A DNA stretch of 64,000 nucleotides from Stenotrophomonas maltophilia. GTDB lineage: Bacteria; Pseudomonadota; Gammaproteobacteria; Xanthomonadales; Xanthomonadaceae. The position numbers and the translations under genes were made by a program. The notes beneath the pieces were generated by a model that was not told the DNA's origin, did not search any database, and saw only the letters and a program-made list of their open reading frames with translations. This document shows positions 44,270-55,120 of this stretch, piece by piece. The stretch is from contig NZ_CP033877.1 of assembly GCF_006970445.1 (NCBI RefSeq), positions 3,170,750-3,234,749 of the forward strand. The letters run 5' to 3'. Position 1 is the stretch's first letter, and every line of letters starts with the position of its first letter.

Positions 44270-47200
44270 TCAGCGCGAGCGCGGCAGGTCGGTGACGGTC
44301 GGCGGAATGGCCGGCGCGGGGGACGGCGGGGTCTTGTCGCGGCTGCGCTCGATCACTTCCACCTTCGGCTCCTTCCATGGACCGGTCACCTTGTAGGTAC
44401 GGGCGCCAATCTCGCCCAGCGGCTTGGACAATACCGCATTGGTGGCCGCGCCCAGCGCGGCCCCCACCGGGCCACCGGCCACCGCACCGACCACGGTCAG
44501 CAGGTTGCCCGCGCGCGGGTTGACGTCGATGGTCTGGTCGAACTGCTGGTTGCGCAGGTCGGCCTGGCCACGGATGGTGATGTTGGCCGCCGGGCCTTCG
44601 ATCAGCACCTTGTCGGTGCGCGCCATGCCCTGGCCGAACTGCATGCTGCCATCGATCTGGTTGAACGCGAAACCCTTGGAGAAGAAGTCGCGGAAATCGA
44701 ACATCAGGCGCCGCGGCAGCTGCGCGACGCTGAGCAGGCCCAGCACGCGGCCGGCACCCGGATCCAGCTCCAGCAGCTGGCCATTGCGCGCGTGCAGGTC
44801 GAGGCTGCCCTGCAGGTTGCCCAGCTGGAAGTCCGACGGACCACCGCTCCACGAGGCCTGCAACTGCGCCTGGCCGGAACCACCGCGCAACTGGCCGCCG
44901 TAATCGAGGTTCTGCATCAACCCGCCCAGGTCCTCGCTGCGCACCTGTGCAGTCAACTCGGTACGCGCACCACCGGTACGGCCCAGCCAGCGACCGCTGA
45001 TGTCGATCTCCTGGTCCGGCGCACGGAAGCGCAGCTCGTCCACGTTCAGGCCATTGGCCAGCGGTCGCGTGCGCAGCACCGCCTGGCCCAGCACCACCTT
45101 ACCGAACTTCAGGTCGGCGATGTCCAGCGCGAACGGCGGCAGCTTGGCCGGATCCATGTCGTTGGCACCGGCCTGTACCCGCGCCGGTGCGGCCGGCGCA
45201 CCCGGTGCCGCCGGCAGTGACTGCCAGTGCACGCGGTCAAGCTGGCCACTGATCGTGCCGCCGTCCGCATTGGGGACGGTCAGGCGCCCGGCCAGCGAGG
45301 GGCCGTCCAGGCGCACATCCAGTGCCTGTGGGCCCGGGTGCAGCTGCAGCCGGGTCTGCTCGAACACGCCGCCGATCAGCTTCAGCTGGCCGACCTGCAC
45401 GTCCACCGCACGCAGCGGCATGGCATCGTCGTCACCACCGCCCCGCGCCAGGCTGATCCACTCCAGCGCATCCAGGGTCGGGCTGCGGCCATTGACCGTC
45501 AGCCCGCTCGGCGGCGGCTCACGATCGACATGATCACTGCCCAGCGTGACCTGCACGCCGGTCTGGTTGTTGTGGCTGCGTGCGGCCAGGGCCAGGCGCT
45601 GGCCGAAGGCCACATCGATGCGGCCGGCGCCCATCGGCAGCTGCGCCGCCACCGTGGTCGCCAGCGGTTCGGCGGCCGGCTTGTCCAGCGGCGCCGGCAG
45701 GTCCAGCCGGGTGCCGACCAGGTCCGAACTCAATCGCAGTTCGCTCGGCGGCGCAGGCGCGCCCGGGGCCACCCTGGGCAGGTTGACTGCGATGGTCCAC
45801 GCCGAAGTGCCGGTGATGTAGGGCTTGAGCCAGGCCATTTCCGGTGCGCGGTCGATCAGCACGCCGGCATCAAGGCGGGCCGACAGCTGCGACTCGAAGG
45901 CCCGCGTGCTGTCGTGCACGTAGCCGCCGGCACGCAGGCTCAGGCGGCCGTCCTGGCCGAGGTGGCGCACCGCCAGTTCCTCGGCGTCGAAGCCGCCATT
46001 GCTGTAGCGCGCCTGCCCATGCATGTTGTCGAAGGTCAGCTGGAAGCGCTTGTCGACCAGCTTCACGCCGGTCAGGTCGACCGTGCCCTGCAGGTGGCCC
46101 TCGCCTTCATCCAGGTGCAACGGCTGCAGCAGATCGAAGGTCACATGCGCCGGACCGCTGGCGACCAGGTTGTCCAGGGTGTCGCCGTAGTCCTTGTGCA
46201 ACGGGCTCTGGCGCAGCATCGCCAGCAGCTTGCCGGCCTCGCTCGGCGCGTCGGCGCGCACGTACAGCGGCTGGTGGCCGAAGTCCGGAATGCCGGCTTC
46301 GAACTTCTGCACCGCCACGCCCGCGAGGTCGCCACGTCCACGCATGTCGAAGCCAGGGCCGATGAAGGCGATATCGGCATCGACCTGGCTCATCAGCGGC
46401 CAGTCGTGCTGGAAACGGATGTCGCCGTTGGTGATGTGGCCGGTGGCCTCGAAGCGGCCATCGTTGTTGTCGAACGGCCAGTCGTCCAGGTCACCGGTGA
46501 CCAGGCCGACACCACCACGCACCTGGCCGCCGGCCAGTGCCATGTCCAGCCAGTCGGTGGCGCCCTTGCTCATCTTGGAGTGGATCCAGAAGCGCTTGGC
46601 CGCCGTCATCGGCACGTCGTCCAGCTTGGCGGCCAGCTGCAGCCACGGCCGCGTGCCGTCGCCCTGGAACCAGACGCCGCCACGCACGTCGGCCGCATAG
46701 TCGGTGCCTTCCACGCGCATGGCCGGCGTTCCGATCCGCCAACCACCGCCTTCGTCGCGCCAGCCCACGATCTGTCCGGCCAGGTGCAGGTCATGCCGCA
46801 CGCCAAAGCCGGTCGGCCAATCGAACTGCAGCTGCCGTTGCGGCTGCAGCTGCAGGCTGAAGCCATCGGCATCGCCTTCGAAATGCCCCCCCAGGCCGCG
46901 CAGACCCGGAGAGTCGCCAACGCTGGCAAAGCCCAGCGACTGTAGTTCGCCCTGTGCCCGCAACGGGCCATCGCGTTCGCCGGCCAGCTGCAGCTCGCGA
47001 ACGTCCAACTGCGGCTTGGACAGGAACAGCCAGTGCCGCAGCCCCGGCTCAAGGAGATTGCTCAGGGCCAGCCCGCGCAGCGCGGTACCGGCCTGCACCG
47101 CACCGGCGTCCACCCGCAGCTGCCTGCCGACCTGCAATTGCAGGCCATCGAGCTGCTGTTCGCCGTCTTCGGTCTTCAGGCGCAGGCGCGGCACCAGCAG

Positions 47201-48115
47201 TGCCCAGCCATCGGCCTGGCGTTGCCAGCGCAGGCGGGCCTGCAACCGTTGCAGCTGCAGCTGGGGTGCCGCCACGCCGGGCATCGGTGCACCGTCGACG
47301 CGCACGTCCCGCAGGTCCGAATCGGTGGTCAGCGCCACCGGCGCGAAATCACGCAGGGTCAGCCACAGGTTCAACTCGCCCTTGCCCTCGCGCAGGCGCA
47401 CACCGCCGGCCGCCAGTAAGGGCGACCAGGCATGGAAATCGACCGGGTCGGCGCCCAGCCAGGCCTGGCCGTTGCCGCGCAGGCGGTCTACGTCCAGTAC
47501 CGCAGTCAGCGGCAGCGCTTCGGCCTGGGCCCAGGCGCGTACGCCCACGCGCAGGCGATCGCCATTGACCCGCATGCGCAGGTCGATGCGCGGCAGCGTG
47601 GCGTCGATGCCCAGCGCCGGCGCGTGCACGCCCAGGCGGCCCCCGATCACCTGCAGCTCGCCCAGCCGGCGCAGCGCATCCAGCGGATCCCCCCCGTTGT
47701 CGGACTGCGGCAACCCGCGCACCGACCAACGGCCGTCTTCGCCCTGCTGCAGGTCCAGCGCCAGGCCACGCAGGCGCAGTTCGGTCAGCGAGCGCCCGGG
47801 CAGCAGCCCGCTGTACATCGATACCAGCACTTCGGCCTCGCCGATCGCCAGGCCCTGGCCGGCGCCGATGCGCAGGCCCTTCAGCTGCAGCAACGGGCCA
47901 CGACGGGTCCAGGCCGTCTGCAGCTGATCGAAACGCACCGGCTGGCCGGCACGCTCAGTCAGCCAGGCGGCAATCTTGTCGGGATGACGCTCGGCCAGCG
48001 GCAGCAGCTGGCTGAGCGTGCCCACCAGCAGCGCAAGCCCTACCAGGCCCACCGCGCAGGCGGCAATGAAATGACGGCGGATCCTTCGCAGTCGCAGGCG
48101 CGGCGGCGCGCTCAT
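44270..48115 (-). CDS. yhdP: YhdP family envelope protein (AsmA-like)
   Basis: 1281 residues. One N-terminal membrane anchor (HFIAACAVGLVGLALLVGTL) follows a basic stretch (RLRLRRIRRH), so the large remainder is periplasmic. The long chain of beta-rich repeats with DUF3971 in the middle and the C-terminal AsmA-like part (LLSVAQLPRRLMFDFRDFFS, then the channel-like NLLTVVGAVAGGPVGAALGA) match YhdP. In E. coli YhdP, TamB and YdbH are bridge-like proteins that move phospholipids to the outer membrane. The length agrees with the family (about 1270). It lies between rng and tldD in the usual order. Confidence 0.94.
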   Translation of the reverse strand: MSAPPRLRLRRIRRHFIAACAVGLVGLALLVGTLSQLLPLAERHPDKIAAWLTERAGQPVRFDQLQTAWTRRGPLLQLKGLRIGAGQGLAIGEAEVLVSMYSGLLPGRSLTELRLRGLALDLQQGEDGRWSVRGLPQSDNGGDPLDALRRLGELQVIGGRLGVHAPALGIDATLPRIDLRMRVNGDRLRVGVRAWAQAEALPLTAVLDVDRLRGNGQAWLGADPVDFHAWSPLLAAGGVRLREGKGELNLWLTLRDFAPVALTTDSDLRDVRVDGAPMPGVAAPQLQLQRLQARLRWQRQADGWALLVPRLRLKTEDGEQQLDGLQLQVGRQLRVDAGAVQAGTALRGLALSNLLEPGLRHWLFLSKPQLDVRELQLAGERDGPLRAQGELQSLGFASVGDSPGLRGLGGHFEGDADGFSLQLQPQRQLQFDWPTGFGVRHDLHLAGQIVGWRDEGGGWRIGTPAMRVEGTDYAADVRGGVWFQGDGTRPWLQLAAKLDDVPMTAAKRFWIHSKMSKGATDWLDMALAGGQVRGGVGLVTGDLDDWPFDNNDGRFEATGHITNGDIRFQHDWPLMSQVDADIAFIGPGFDMRGRGDLAGVAVQKFEAGIPDFGHQPLYVRADAPSEAGKLLAMLRQSPLHKDYGDTLDNLVASGPAHVTFDLLQPLHLDEGEGHLQGTVDLTGVKLVDKRFQLTFDNMHGQARYSNGGFDAEELAVRHLGQDGRLSLRAGGYVHDSTRAFESQLSARLDAGVLIDRAPEMAWLKPYITGTSAWTIAVNLPRVAPGAPAPPSELRLSSDLVGTRLDLPAPLDKPAAEPLATTVAAQLPMGAGRIDVAFGQRLALAARSHNNQTGVQVTLGSDHVDREPPPSGLTVNGRSPTLDALEWISLARGGGDDDAMPLRAVDVQVGQLKLIGGVFEQTRLQLHPGPQALDVRLDGPSLAGRLTVPNADGGTISGQLDRVHWQSLPAAPGAPAAPARVQAGANDMDPAKLPPFALDIADLKFGKVVLGQAVLRTRPLANGLNVDELRFRAPDQEIDISGRWLGRTGGARTELTAQVRSEDLGGLMQNLDYGGQLRGGSGQAQLQASWSGGPSDFQLGNLQGSLDLHARNGQLLELDPGAGRVLGLLSVAQLPRRLMFDFRDFFSKGFAFNQIDGSMQFGQGMARTDKVLIEGPAANITIRGQADLRNQQFDQTIDVNPRAGNLLTVVGAVAGGPVGAALGAATNAVLSKPLGEIGARTYKVTGPWKEPKVEVIERSRDKTPPSPAPAIPPTVTDLPRSR

Positions 48116-48145
48116 CGGCCACCGCCGGCCTGCAGCCGGCGAGGA

Positions 48146-49625
48146 TCAGAGCAGAACAACATCGAATTGCTCCTGCAGGTACTGCTCGTCCGCCTGGAAG
48201 CGGATGCTCTTGCCGAGGAACTCCTCCAGCTCGGCCACTGCCGACGATTCCTCATCGGTGATGCGCGCGACCACCTTGGTCGACGCGATCACCAGCAGCC
48301 GCGCCGCATCGAACTGGCGCACGGCACGGGTGATCTCGCGGAAGATCTCGTAGGTCACCGTCTCGGTGGTCTTGATGCTGCCACGGCCGCTGCACTGCGG
48401 GCAGGTTTCCGACAGCTGGCGCTCCAGGCTTTCCACCGTGCGCTTGCGGGTCATCTCCACCAGGCCCAGCGGCGAGAAATCATAGACCGTGGTCTTGGCA
48501 TGATCGCGGGCCAGCGCCTTTTCAAGCGTGCGCAGCACCTGGCGGCGGTGCTCTGCATCATCCATGTCGATGAAGTCGATGATGATGATGCCGCCCAGGT
48601 TGCGCAGCCGCAGCTGCCGCGCCACCGCCTGCGCCGCTTCCAGGTTGGTGCGGAACACCGTTTCTTCCAGGTTGCGCTGGCCGAGGAACGAGCCGGTGTT
48701 GACGTCGATGGTGGTCATCGCCTCGGTCTGGTCGATCACCAGGTAGCCACCGGATTTCAGCGGCACCTGCTTGTCCAACGCGCGGCCGATCTCATCCTCC
48801 ACGCCGAACATGTCGAAGATCGGGCGGTCGCCGGAATACAGCTCCAGCTTCTCGGCCAGCACCGGCATGTACTTGGCAACGAAGGCCTGCAACTGGCCGA
48901 AGGTCTCCTTCGAGTCCACCTTCACCTTGTCCACGTCCTTGCGGATCAGGTCGCGCACCGAACGCAGCGGCAGGCTCAGGTCTTCATAGATGATGCTGCA
49001 CGACGGCGCTTCGCGGCCGCGGCGCTCGACCACGTTCCACACGCGCGACAGGTAGGCGATGTCCTCGGCGATGGCCTCGGCCGGCTGGCCTTCGGCATTG
49101 GTGCGCACGATGTAGCCGTAGCCGCCGTGCTGGGCCGACAGCTCGGTCACCAGCGCCTTCAGGCGGGCGCGCTCGGTTTCGTCTTCGATGCGCGCCGACA
49201 CGCCCACCACCTTGGACTGCGGCAGCAGCACCATGTAGCGCGAGGGAATGCTGATCTGCGTGGTCAGGCGGGCGCCCTTGGTGCCGATCGGGTCCTTCAC
49301 CACCTGCACCACGATGTCCTGGCCGTCGCGCAGCAGCTCGACGATCGGCACGCTGGCCGGCGGCGGCAGGGTGGTGTTCTCGGTGTCGGCGCTGGCCACC
49401 GGCGCCGGCCGCACCACGTCGTTGGCGTGCAGGAACGCCGCGCGCTCCAGGCCGACTTCGACGAAGGCGGCCTGCATGCCGGGCATGACCCGCTGCACCT
49501 TGCCCTTGTAGATGTTGCCGACCACGCCACGGCGCCAACCGCGCTCGATGTGCAGTTCCTGCAGCATGCCATTTTCGATCACCGCGACCCGGGTCTCGCG
49601 CGGGGTCACATTGACCAGGATTTCC

Positions 49626-49633
<8 letters not shown>
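48146..49633 (-). CDS. rng: Ribonuclease G
   Basis: 495 residues from [10 protein letters not shown] at 49633. An N-terminal S1-type RNA-binding domain (residues about 35-130) precedes the RNase E/G catalytic domain with the DNase-I-like [14 protein letters not shown] block and [11 protein letters not shown], which hold the catalytic Asp residues. The Zn-link CPQC (Cys411, Cys414) lies in [10 protein letters not shown]. It is an endonuclease that matures the 16S rRNA 5' end and turns over some mRNAs. The start overlaps the maf end by eight bases, so the two are translationally linked. Confidence 0.96.
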
Positions 49634-50234
<601 letters not shown>

Positions 50235-50364
50235 CGGCACAGCATAACCTGAGGCCGCCACCTGAATCGTCGGCAACCCGTTACGGAACGCGTACAACCC
50301 CGAACAGGCTCACAGCGCGTTCATCGCTACGACACCACCCTCACCGCCACAACAAGGAGATCCC

Positions 50365-51102
50365 ATGCGCCTGACCGCCACCCCGCTGCTGCTTGCCCTG
50401 TCCCTCGCCCTTGGAACCTCGATGACCGCTCATGCCGCTCCGTCGTCGCCGTCGATCGCCGCCGCGGCCGAAGGCACCCTGCTGAACATCTCGGCCAATG
50501 CCGAGGCCACCCGCGTGCCGGACGTCGCCACCCTGTCGGCCGGCGTGGTCACCCAGGCCGCCGACGGCAACAGCGCCATGCGCCAGAACGCCCAGCAGAT
50601 GGACAAGGTGCTGGCCGCGATCAAGGCCGCCGGCATCGCCGAGCGCGACGTGCAGACCAGCGGCGTCAGCCTCAACCCGCAGTACCGCTATACCGACAAC
50701 GAAGCGCCGAAGATCACCGGCTACCAGGCCAGCAACACGGTCAGCCTGAAGGTCCGCGACATCGCCAAGCTCGGCAAGGTGCTCGACGCGCTGGCCGCGC
50801 AGGGCGCCAACCAGATCAACGGTCCGCAGTTTGAGATCGACCAGCCCGAACCGGTCTACGACGAAGCCCGCCTGGCCGCCCTGAAGAAGGCCCAGGCCCG
50901 CGCCCAGACCTATGCCAAGTCGCTGGGCCTGCAGGTGCGCCGCATCGTCAGCATTTCCGAGAACAGCAACGGCGGTTTCCGCCCGATGCCGATGATGCGC
51001 ACCATGGCCGCCGGTGCGGCGATGGACAAGGCCACCCCGGTCGCACCGGGTGAATCGACCGTCTCGGTCAACCTCGACGTGGTGTTCGAACTGGGCCGCT
51101 GA
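50365..51102 (+). CDS. SIMPL domain periplasmic protein (DUF541)
   Basis: 245 residues with AAGGAG ahead of the ATG. Signal peptide MRLTATPLLLALSLALGTSM, cleavage after AHA. The mature protein begins LNISANAEATRVPDVATLSAGV, the start of the SIMPL (YggE-like) domain, and ends TVSVNLDVVFEL. In E. coli YggE is linked to oxidative-stress tolerance; the mechanism is unknown. It is followed by a terminator and is a single-gene unit. Confidence 0.92.
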   Translation: MRLTATPLLLALSLALGTSMTAHAAPSSPSIAAAAEGTLLNISANAEATRVPDVATLSAGVVTQAADGNSAMRQNAQQMDKVLAAIKAAGIAERDVQTSGVSLNPQYRYTDNEAPKITGYQASNTVSLKVRDIAKLGKVLDALAAQGANQINGPQFEIDQPEPVYDEARLAALKKAQARAQTYAKSLGLQVRRIVSISENSNGGFRPMPMMRTMAAGAAMDKATPVAPGESTVSVNLDVVFELGR

Positions 51103-51125
51103 TCGCGTCCGCCACGGCCGACACA

Positions 51126-51156
51126 GGCGGGTCCCGCAGGGGGCCCGCCTTTTTTC
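51126..51156 (+). terminator. Intrinsic terminator
   Basis: AGGCGGG...CCCGCCT stem with further G-C pairs inside and TTTTTT after it, about 25 bases after the stop. Confidence 0.88.
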
Positions 51157-51319
51157 GTGCGTTCCGCAGGCGCTGGCTGAAGGCCAGCCCAACGCGCATG
51201 CCCCTGCCTCTAGGCAGTGGCGGCCATGCCGCGCTACTGATGGACTGCCAGCCGCGTGCGGCAACCCCGCCACGGGCCCTGGTGCGTTGAGGACTTCGTC
51301 ACTGGCATGGAGGTGGATC

Positions 51320-51970
51320 ATGGTTCGTACGTATCCCGTTGCATCCCCGCACTTCGACCCCGCCCGCGTAGCCGCCTGGAGCGCGGCCATCGCCCTGCAC
51401 CTGCTGGCCTTCCTGTTGTTGCTCATCCCTGCGACCTACCAGGCCGTGCAGGCCCCACGTGACAAGACCCCGATCCGGCTGATCGAGAAGATCCCGCCGC
51501 CGCCGACACCGCCGGTTCCGGTCCCGCCGAAAGAGATCGTCCAGGTGGTGCCGAAACCGCGGACGCAGCCAGTGGTACCGCCACTGCCCGCACCCACCGC
51601 GACCGTGGAAGAGACCCAGGGCATCGCGTTGCCGGCCGCCGAACCGGCTCCGCCGCAGCTGGCGCCCAGCATCGACACCTCAACCCCATTGGCTGGCGCC
51701 CAGCTGCAGTACCGCAGCGCCCCGCCGCCGACCTACCCGATCCAGTCCCTGCGCAACCACGAACAAGGCACGGTGCTGTTGCGGGTGGAAGTGGACATCC
51801 ACGGCCAACCGGTCGCCGTCAGCATCGAGCGCAGCAGCGGCTCGCGCAACCTGGATCAGGCCGCCCGCCAGCAGGTGCTCAAGCACTGGCGATTCGAGCC
51901 CGCCCAGCGTGACGGCGTAGCGGTTCCGGCCATCGGCATGGTGCCGGTGCAGTTCTCGCTGCCGGAATGA
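51320..51970 (+). CDS. Energy transducer TonB
   Basis: 216 residues from ATG at 51320 with GGAGG. One N-terminal membrane helix (AAIALHLLAFLLLLIPATY), a Pro-rich periplasmic spacer (IPPPPTPPVPVPPKE), and a C-terminal TonB domain from about residue 130 (PPPTYPIQSLRNHEQGTVLL; VLKHWRFEPAQRDG). It carries energy from ExbBD to outer-membrane receptors. No exbB or exbD adjoins it, so it probably uses complexes encoded elsewhere. The next gene is a TonB-dependent receptor 190 bases downstream on the same strand, which hints at a dedicated pair. Confidence 0.93.
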   Translation: MVRTYPVASPHFDPARVAAWSAAIALHLLAFLLLLIPATYQAVQAPRDKTPIRLIEKIPPPPTPPVPVPPKEIVQVVPKPRTQPVVPPLPAPTATVEETQGIALPAAEPAPPQLAPSIDTSTPLAGAQLQYRSAPPPTYPIQSLRNHEQGTVLLRVEVDIHGQPVAVSIERSSGSRNLDQAARQQVLKHWRFEPAQRDGVAVPAIGMVPVQFSLPE

Positions 51971-52159
51971 TGGAACCGCCGGCCCGGCCACACGCCGGGT
52001 CGGCCCCTGTCCGGGGACGACGGACAGATCAGGATCAAGCGTTACCGATTAAGCAAAATTTCACGACTTCGTCACCTGCTGGAAACCTAGATTGGCGCGT
52101 CCCGGTATCGATCCGGCGACAGCCCTCAACGCTACGGTTTTCCAGTTAGGAGAGAAGCT

Positions 52160-54967
52160 GTGAAACACCCGATCCAACGGCCCGCCAGCCGCCGCCGCAG
52201 CACCCTGGCATCGTCCATCACCCACATCCTCACCGGCGGCGCCCTGCTGCTGGCCGGCGCCGTCGCTTCCTCCTCCGCCTTCGCGCAGGAAAAGGCCACC
52301 AACCTCGACCGCATCACGGTCACCGGCTCCAACATTCCGCGCACCAACACCGAGACGCCGTCGCCGGTGCAGGTGGTGACCCGCCAGGAAATCGACCGTA
52401 CCGGCAAGACCTCGCTGGCCGAGTACCTGCAGACGATCACTGCCGATGGCGCCGGCTCGATTCCCAAGACCTTCGGCAACGGTTTCGCCGGCGGTGGCGC
52501 CGGCATCTCGCTGCGCGGCCTGGGCGCCGGCTCGACGCTGGTGCTGTTGAACGGCCGCCGCATGGCCACCTATGGCCTGGCCGATGACGGCCAGAAGGTG
52601 TTCACCGACCTCAGCACCATTCCGCTCGATGCCGTCGAGCGCGTGGAAGTGCTCAAGGACGGCGCCTCGGCGATCTACGGCTCCGACGCCATCGCCGGCG
52701 TGGTCAACATCATCCTGCGCAGCGACTTCCAGGGCGCCATCCTGCGTGGCTCCTACGGCCTGTCCGGTGACAGCGATGGCGACGCCAGGAAGGCGACCCT
52801 GACCGCCGGTACCGGCGACCTGGCCACCGATGGCTGGAACGCATTCTTCAGCCTGGACGTCGGCAAGACCGACGCGATCAAGCTGAGCGACCGCAAGAAC
52901 CGCAAGTGGATCGGTACCGGCGACACCCGCCAGTGGGGCTATGACAAGACCGCCCAGTTCCTTGGCGGTGCCTACACCCGTGGCGGCACCTCCGGCGGCT
53001 CCGGCCCCAACGGCTCCTACCTCGACGCCACCGGCCACCTGGTGCCGCTGCCGGGCTGTGCTGGCCTGACCACCATCGGTGGGCAGACCCCGGCCAGCAT
53101 CGCCGCCGACGGCTGCCTGTTCGATCCGGCGCAGCAGTACCGCGACCTGATTCCGGAAGAGAAGTACGTCAACGTGTTCGGCCGCGCCAGCTTCGCCTTC
53201 GGTGAAGGCGGCGAGATCTACACCGAGATCGGCTACTCGAAGAAGGAAACCATCTTCAGCAACACCCCGTCCGGCGTGTCGGGCGGCTGGGGCTACCCGG
53301 GCGGCCCGGTCAACGCAAACTCGGGCCCGGGTGCCACCGTGCTGGGTGCCAACCACCCGGACAACCCGTTCTACGGGCAGCCGGGCGCCACCCCGGTCCG
53401 CGTGCGCTATTCGTCCTGGGATGTCGGCCCGCGCGTGACCGACAACACCAATGAGTTCAACCGCTTCCTGGTGGGCATCAAGGGCAACTGGGGCGACTGG
53501 AGCTACGACACCGCCTACCTGCATTCGGGCACCGACCTGACCAACAAGCGCACCGGCTTCCTGCGCTACAGCGCCGTCCAGTGCGCACTGGGCAATGCCA
53601 ACTGCGCCGGTGGCGTGTGGCGCATCGGTGACGATGCCGGCAAGAACTCGCAGGCGCTGTACGACTACATCTCGCCGACGATCAGCGCCCGCGCCAAGTC
53701 CAGCCTGGACATGTTCGACTTCACCGTATCGCGCAGCCTGATGGACCTGAAGGGTGGTCCGCTGGGCCTGGCGATCGGTACCGAGTGGCGCAAGACCAGC
53801 AACAGCCTGACCCCGCAGACCTACACCGACCAGGGCGACATCATCGGCCTGGGCTACTCGGCCTATGACGGCACCCAGAACGTCTACGCCGGCTACGTCG
53901 AACTGTCGGCACCGGTGCTGGAACAGCTGGAACTGTCCGGCGCCCTGCGTTACGACAAGTACGAAAGCGGTGAAGGCAAGGCCACGCCGAAGCTGGGCGT
54001 GAAGTGGACCCCGGCCGACTGGATCGCCCTGCGCGCCAGCTACGCCGAAGGTTTCCGCGCGCCGAACCCCGCCGAGAACGGTGATGGTGGCCTGGCCGCC
54101 TTCTCCACCGCGGTCGACCCGGTGCGCTGCCAGATCAGCGGCGGCGCTTCCAGCGAATGTGGCGCCAATTCGGTGGCGATCATCACCAAGCCGAACAAGC
54201 TGCTGAAGCCGGAAGAGTCCAAGAGCTACTCGGTCGGCATCGTGCTGCAGCCGACGTCGACCACGTCGATGACCGTCGACGCCTGGCAGATCAAACGCAC
54301 CAACGAGATCGTGCAGGGCAGCACGGCGGCGGCGATCCTCGCCGGCAACGTGCTGCGCGACAGCAACAATCTCAATGGCGTGGCCAACAGCGGCACCATC
54401 CTGGCGGTCAACACCGGCTACGTGAATGCCAGCTCGTCGCGCGTGCGCGGTATCGATACCGATATCCGCCAGACCTTCGAGATCGGCCCGGGCCAGCTGG
54501 AGCTGGACCTGCAGTGGAGCCACATCCTGAAGTTCGAGCGCACCGAAGGCGGCGACACGGTTGATTACGTGGGTACCCACGGCAACTGCGACGTCACCAA
54601 CTGCATCGGCACGCCGAAGGACAAGGTCAACTTCGGCACCACCTGGAAGCAGGGCCCGTGGAGCGTCAGCGGCATCGTCAACTACATCAGCAAGATGGAC
54701 AACATCGACAGCCGTGGTGGCAGCTACCTGGCCTTCTACGCTGACGGTACGCCGGTGACGAAGATCTCCTCGTTCACCACGATGGACCTGTCCGGTCGCT
54801 GGAGCATCAACGACTCGTTCGAACTCAACGCCTCGGTGGCCAACGTGTTCGACCGCATCGCCCCGCTCGATCCGACCACCTACGGTGCGGTGAACTACAA
54901 TCCGATGCACTTCTCCGGTGCGCTGGGCCGTTACTACACCGTCGGCTTCAAGTACACGTTCAAGTAA
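52160..54967 (+). CDS. TonB-dependent outer membrane receptor next to tonB
   Basis: 935 residues from GTG at 52160 with TTAGGAG nine bases upstream. A long signal peptide ends after SSAFAQ. The plug starts ITVTGSNIPRTNTETPSPV and includes VLLNGRRMATYGLAD and YGSDAIAGVVNIILRSDF; the barrel ends with Phe-Lys (GFKYTFK). It differs from the pair at 8128 and 11328 in most of the barrel. The substrate is unknown. Its neighbour is a TonB protein, and the gene is followed by a terminator, then an amino acid antiporter. Confidence 0.93.
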   Translation: MKHPIQRPASRRRSTLASSITHILTGGALLLAGAVASSSAFAQEKATNLDRITVTGSNIPRTNTETPSPVQVVTRQEIDRTGKTSLAEYLQTITADGAGSIPKTFGNGFAGGGAGISLRGLGAGSTLVLLNGRRMATYGLADDGQKVFTDLSTIPLDAVERVEVLKDGASAIYGSDAIAGVVNIILRSDFQGAILRGSYGLSGDSDGDARKATLTAGTGDLATDGWNAFFSLDVGKTDAIKLSDRKNRKWIGTGDTRQWGYDKTAQFLGGAYTRGGTSGGSGPNGSYLDATGHLVPLPGCAGLTTIGGQTPASIAADGCLFDPAQQYRDLIPEEKYVNVFGRASFAFGEGGEIYTEIGYSKKETIFSNTPSGVSGGWGYPGGPVNANSGPGATVLGANHPDNPFYGQPGATPVRVRYSSWDVGPRVTDNTNEFNRFLVGIKGNWGDWSYDTAYLHSGTDLTNKRTGFLRYSAVQCALGNANCAGGVWRIGDDAGKNSQALYDYISPTISARAKSSLDMFDFTVSRSLMDLKGGPLGLAIGTEWRKTSNSLTPQTYTDQGDIIGLGYSAYDGTQNVYAGYVELSAPVLEQLELSGALRYDKYESGEGKATPKLGVKWTPADWIALRASYAEGFRAPNPAENGDGGLAAFSTAVDPVRCQISGGASSECGANSVAIITKPNKLLKPEESKSYSVGIVLQPTSTTSMTVDAWQIKRTNEIVQGSTAAAILAGNVLRDSNNLNGVANSGTILAVNTGYVNASSSRVRGIDTDIRQTFEIGPGQLELDLQWSHILKFERTEGGDTVDYVGTHGNCDVTNCIGTPKDKVNFGTTWKQGPWSVSGIVNYISKMDNIDSRGGSYLAFYADGTPVTKISSFTTMDLSGRWSINDSFELNASVANVFDRIAPLDPTTYGAVNYNPMHFSGALGRYYTVGFKYTFK

Positions 54968-54990
54968 GACCGGTTGCAGCGTCACCTTCG

Positions 54991-55016
54991 AAGGCCCGGG
55001 CTTCTGCCCGGGCCTT
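54991..55016 (+). terminator. Intrinsic terminator
   Basis: AAGGCCCGGGC-TTCT-GCCCGGGCCTT 23 bases after the receptor stop; the U-tract is interrupted. Confidence 0.82.
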
Positions 55017-55120
55017 CGTCGTTTCCGTGCATGCCGGCTCCTGTGGGCCGGTGCTTGCAGGCATGTTCACGAGCACATGGCTACCGTGTGCTCGCGGCAT
55101 CCACGCCGCAGGGGATTTCC

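Noticed and set aside
45227-46945. 572-codon frame antisense to yhdP
   Set aside because: Low-complexity shadow; yhdP fits its family along the whole length.
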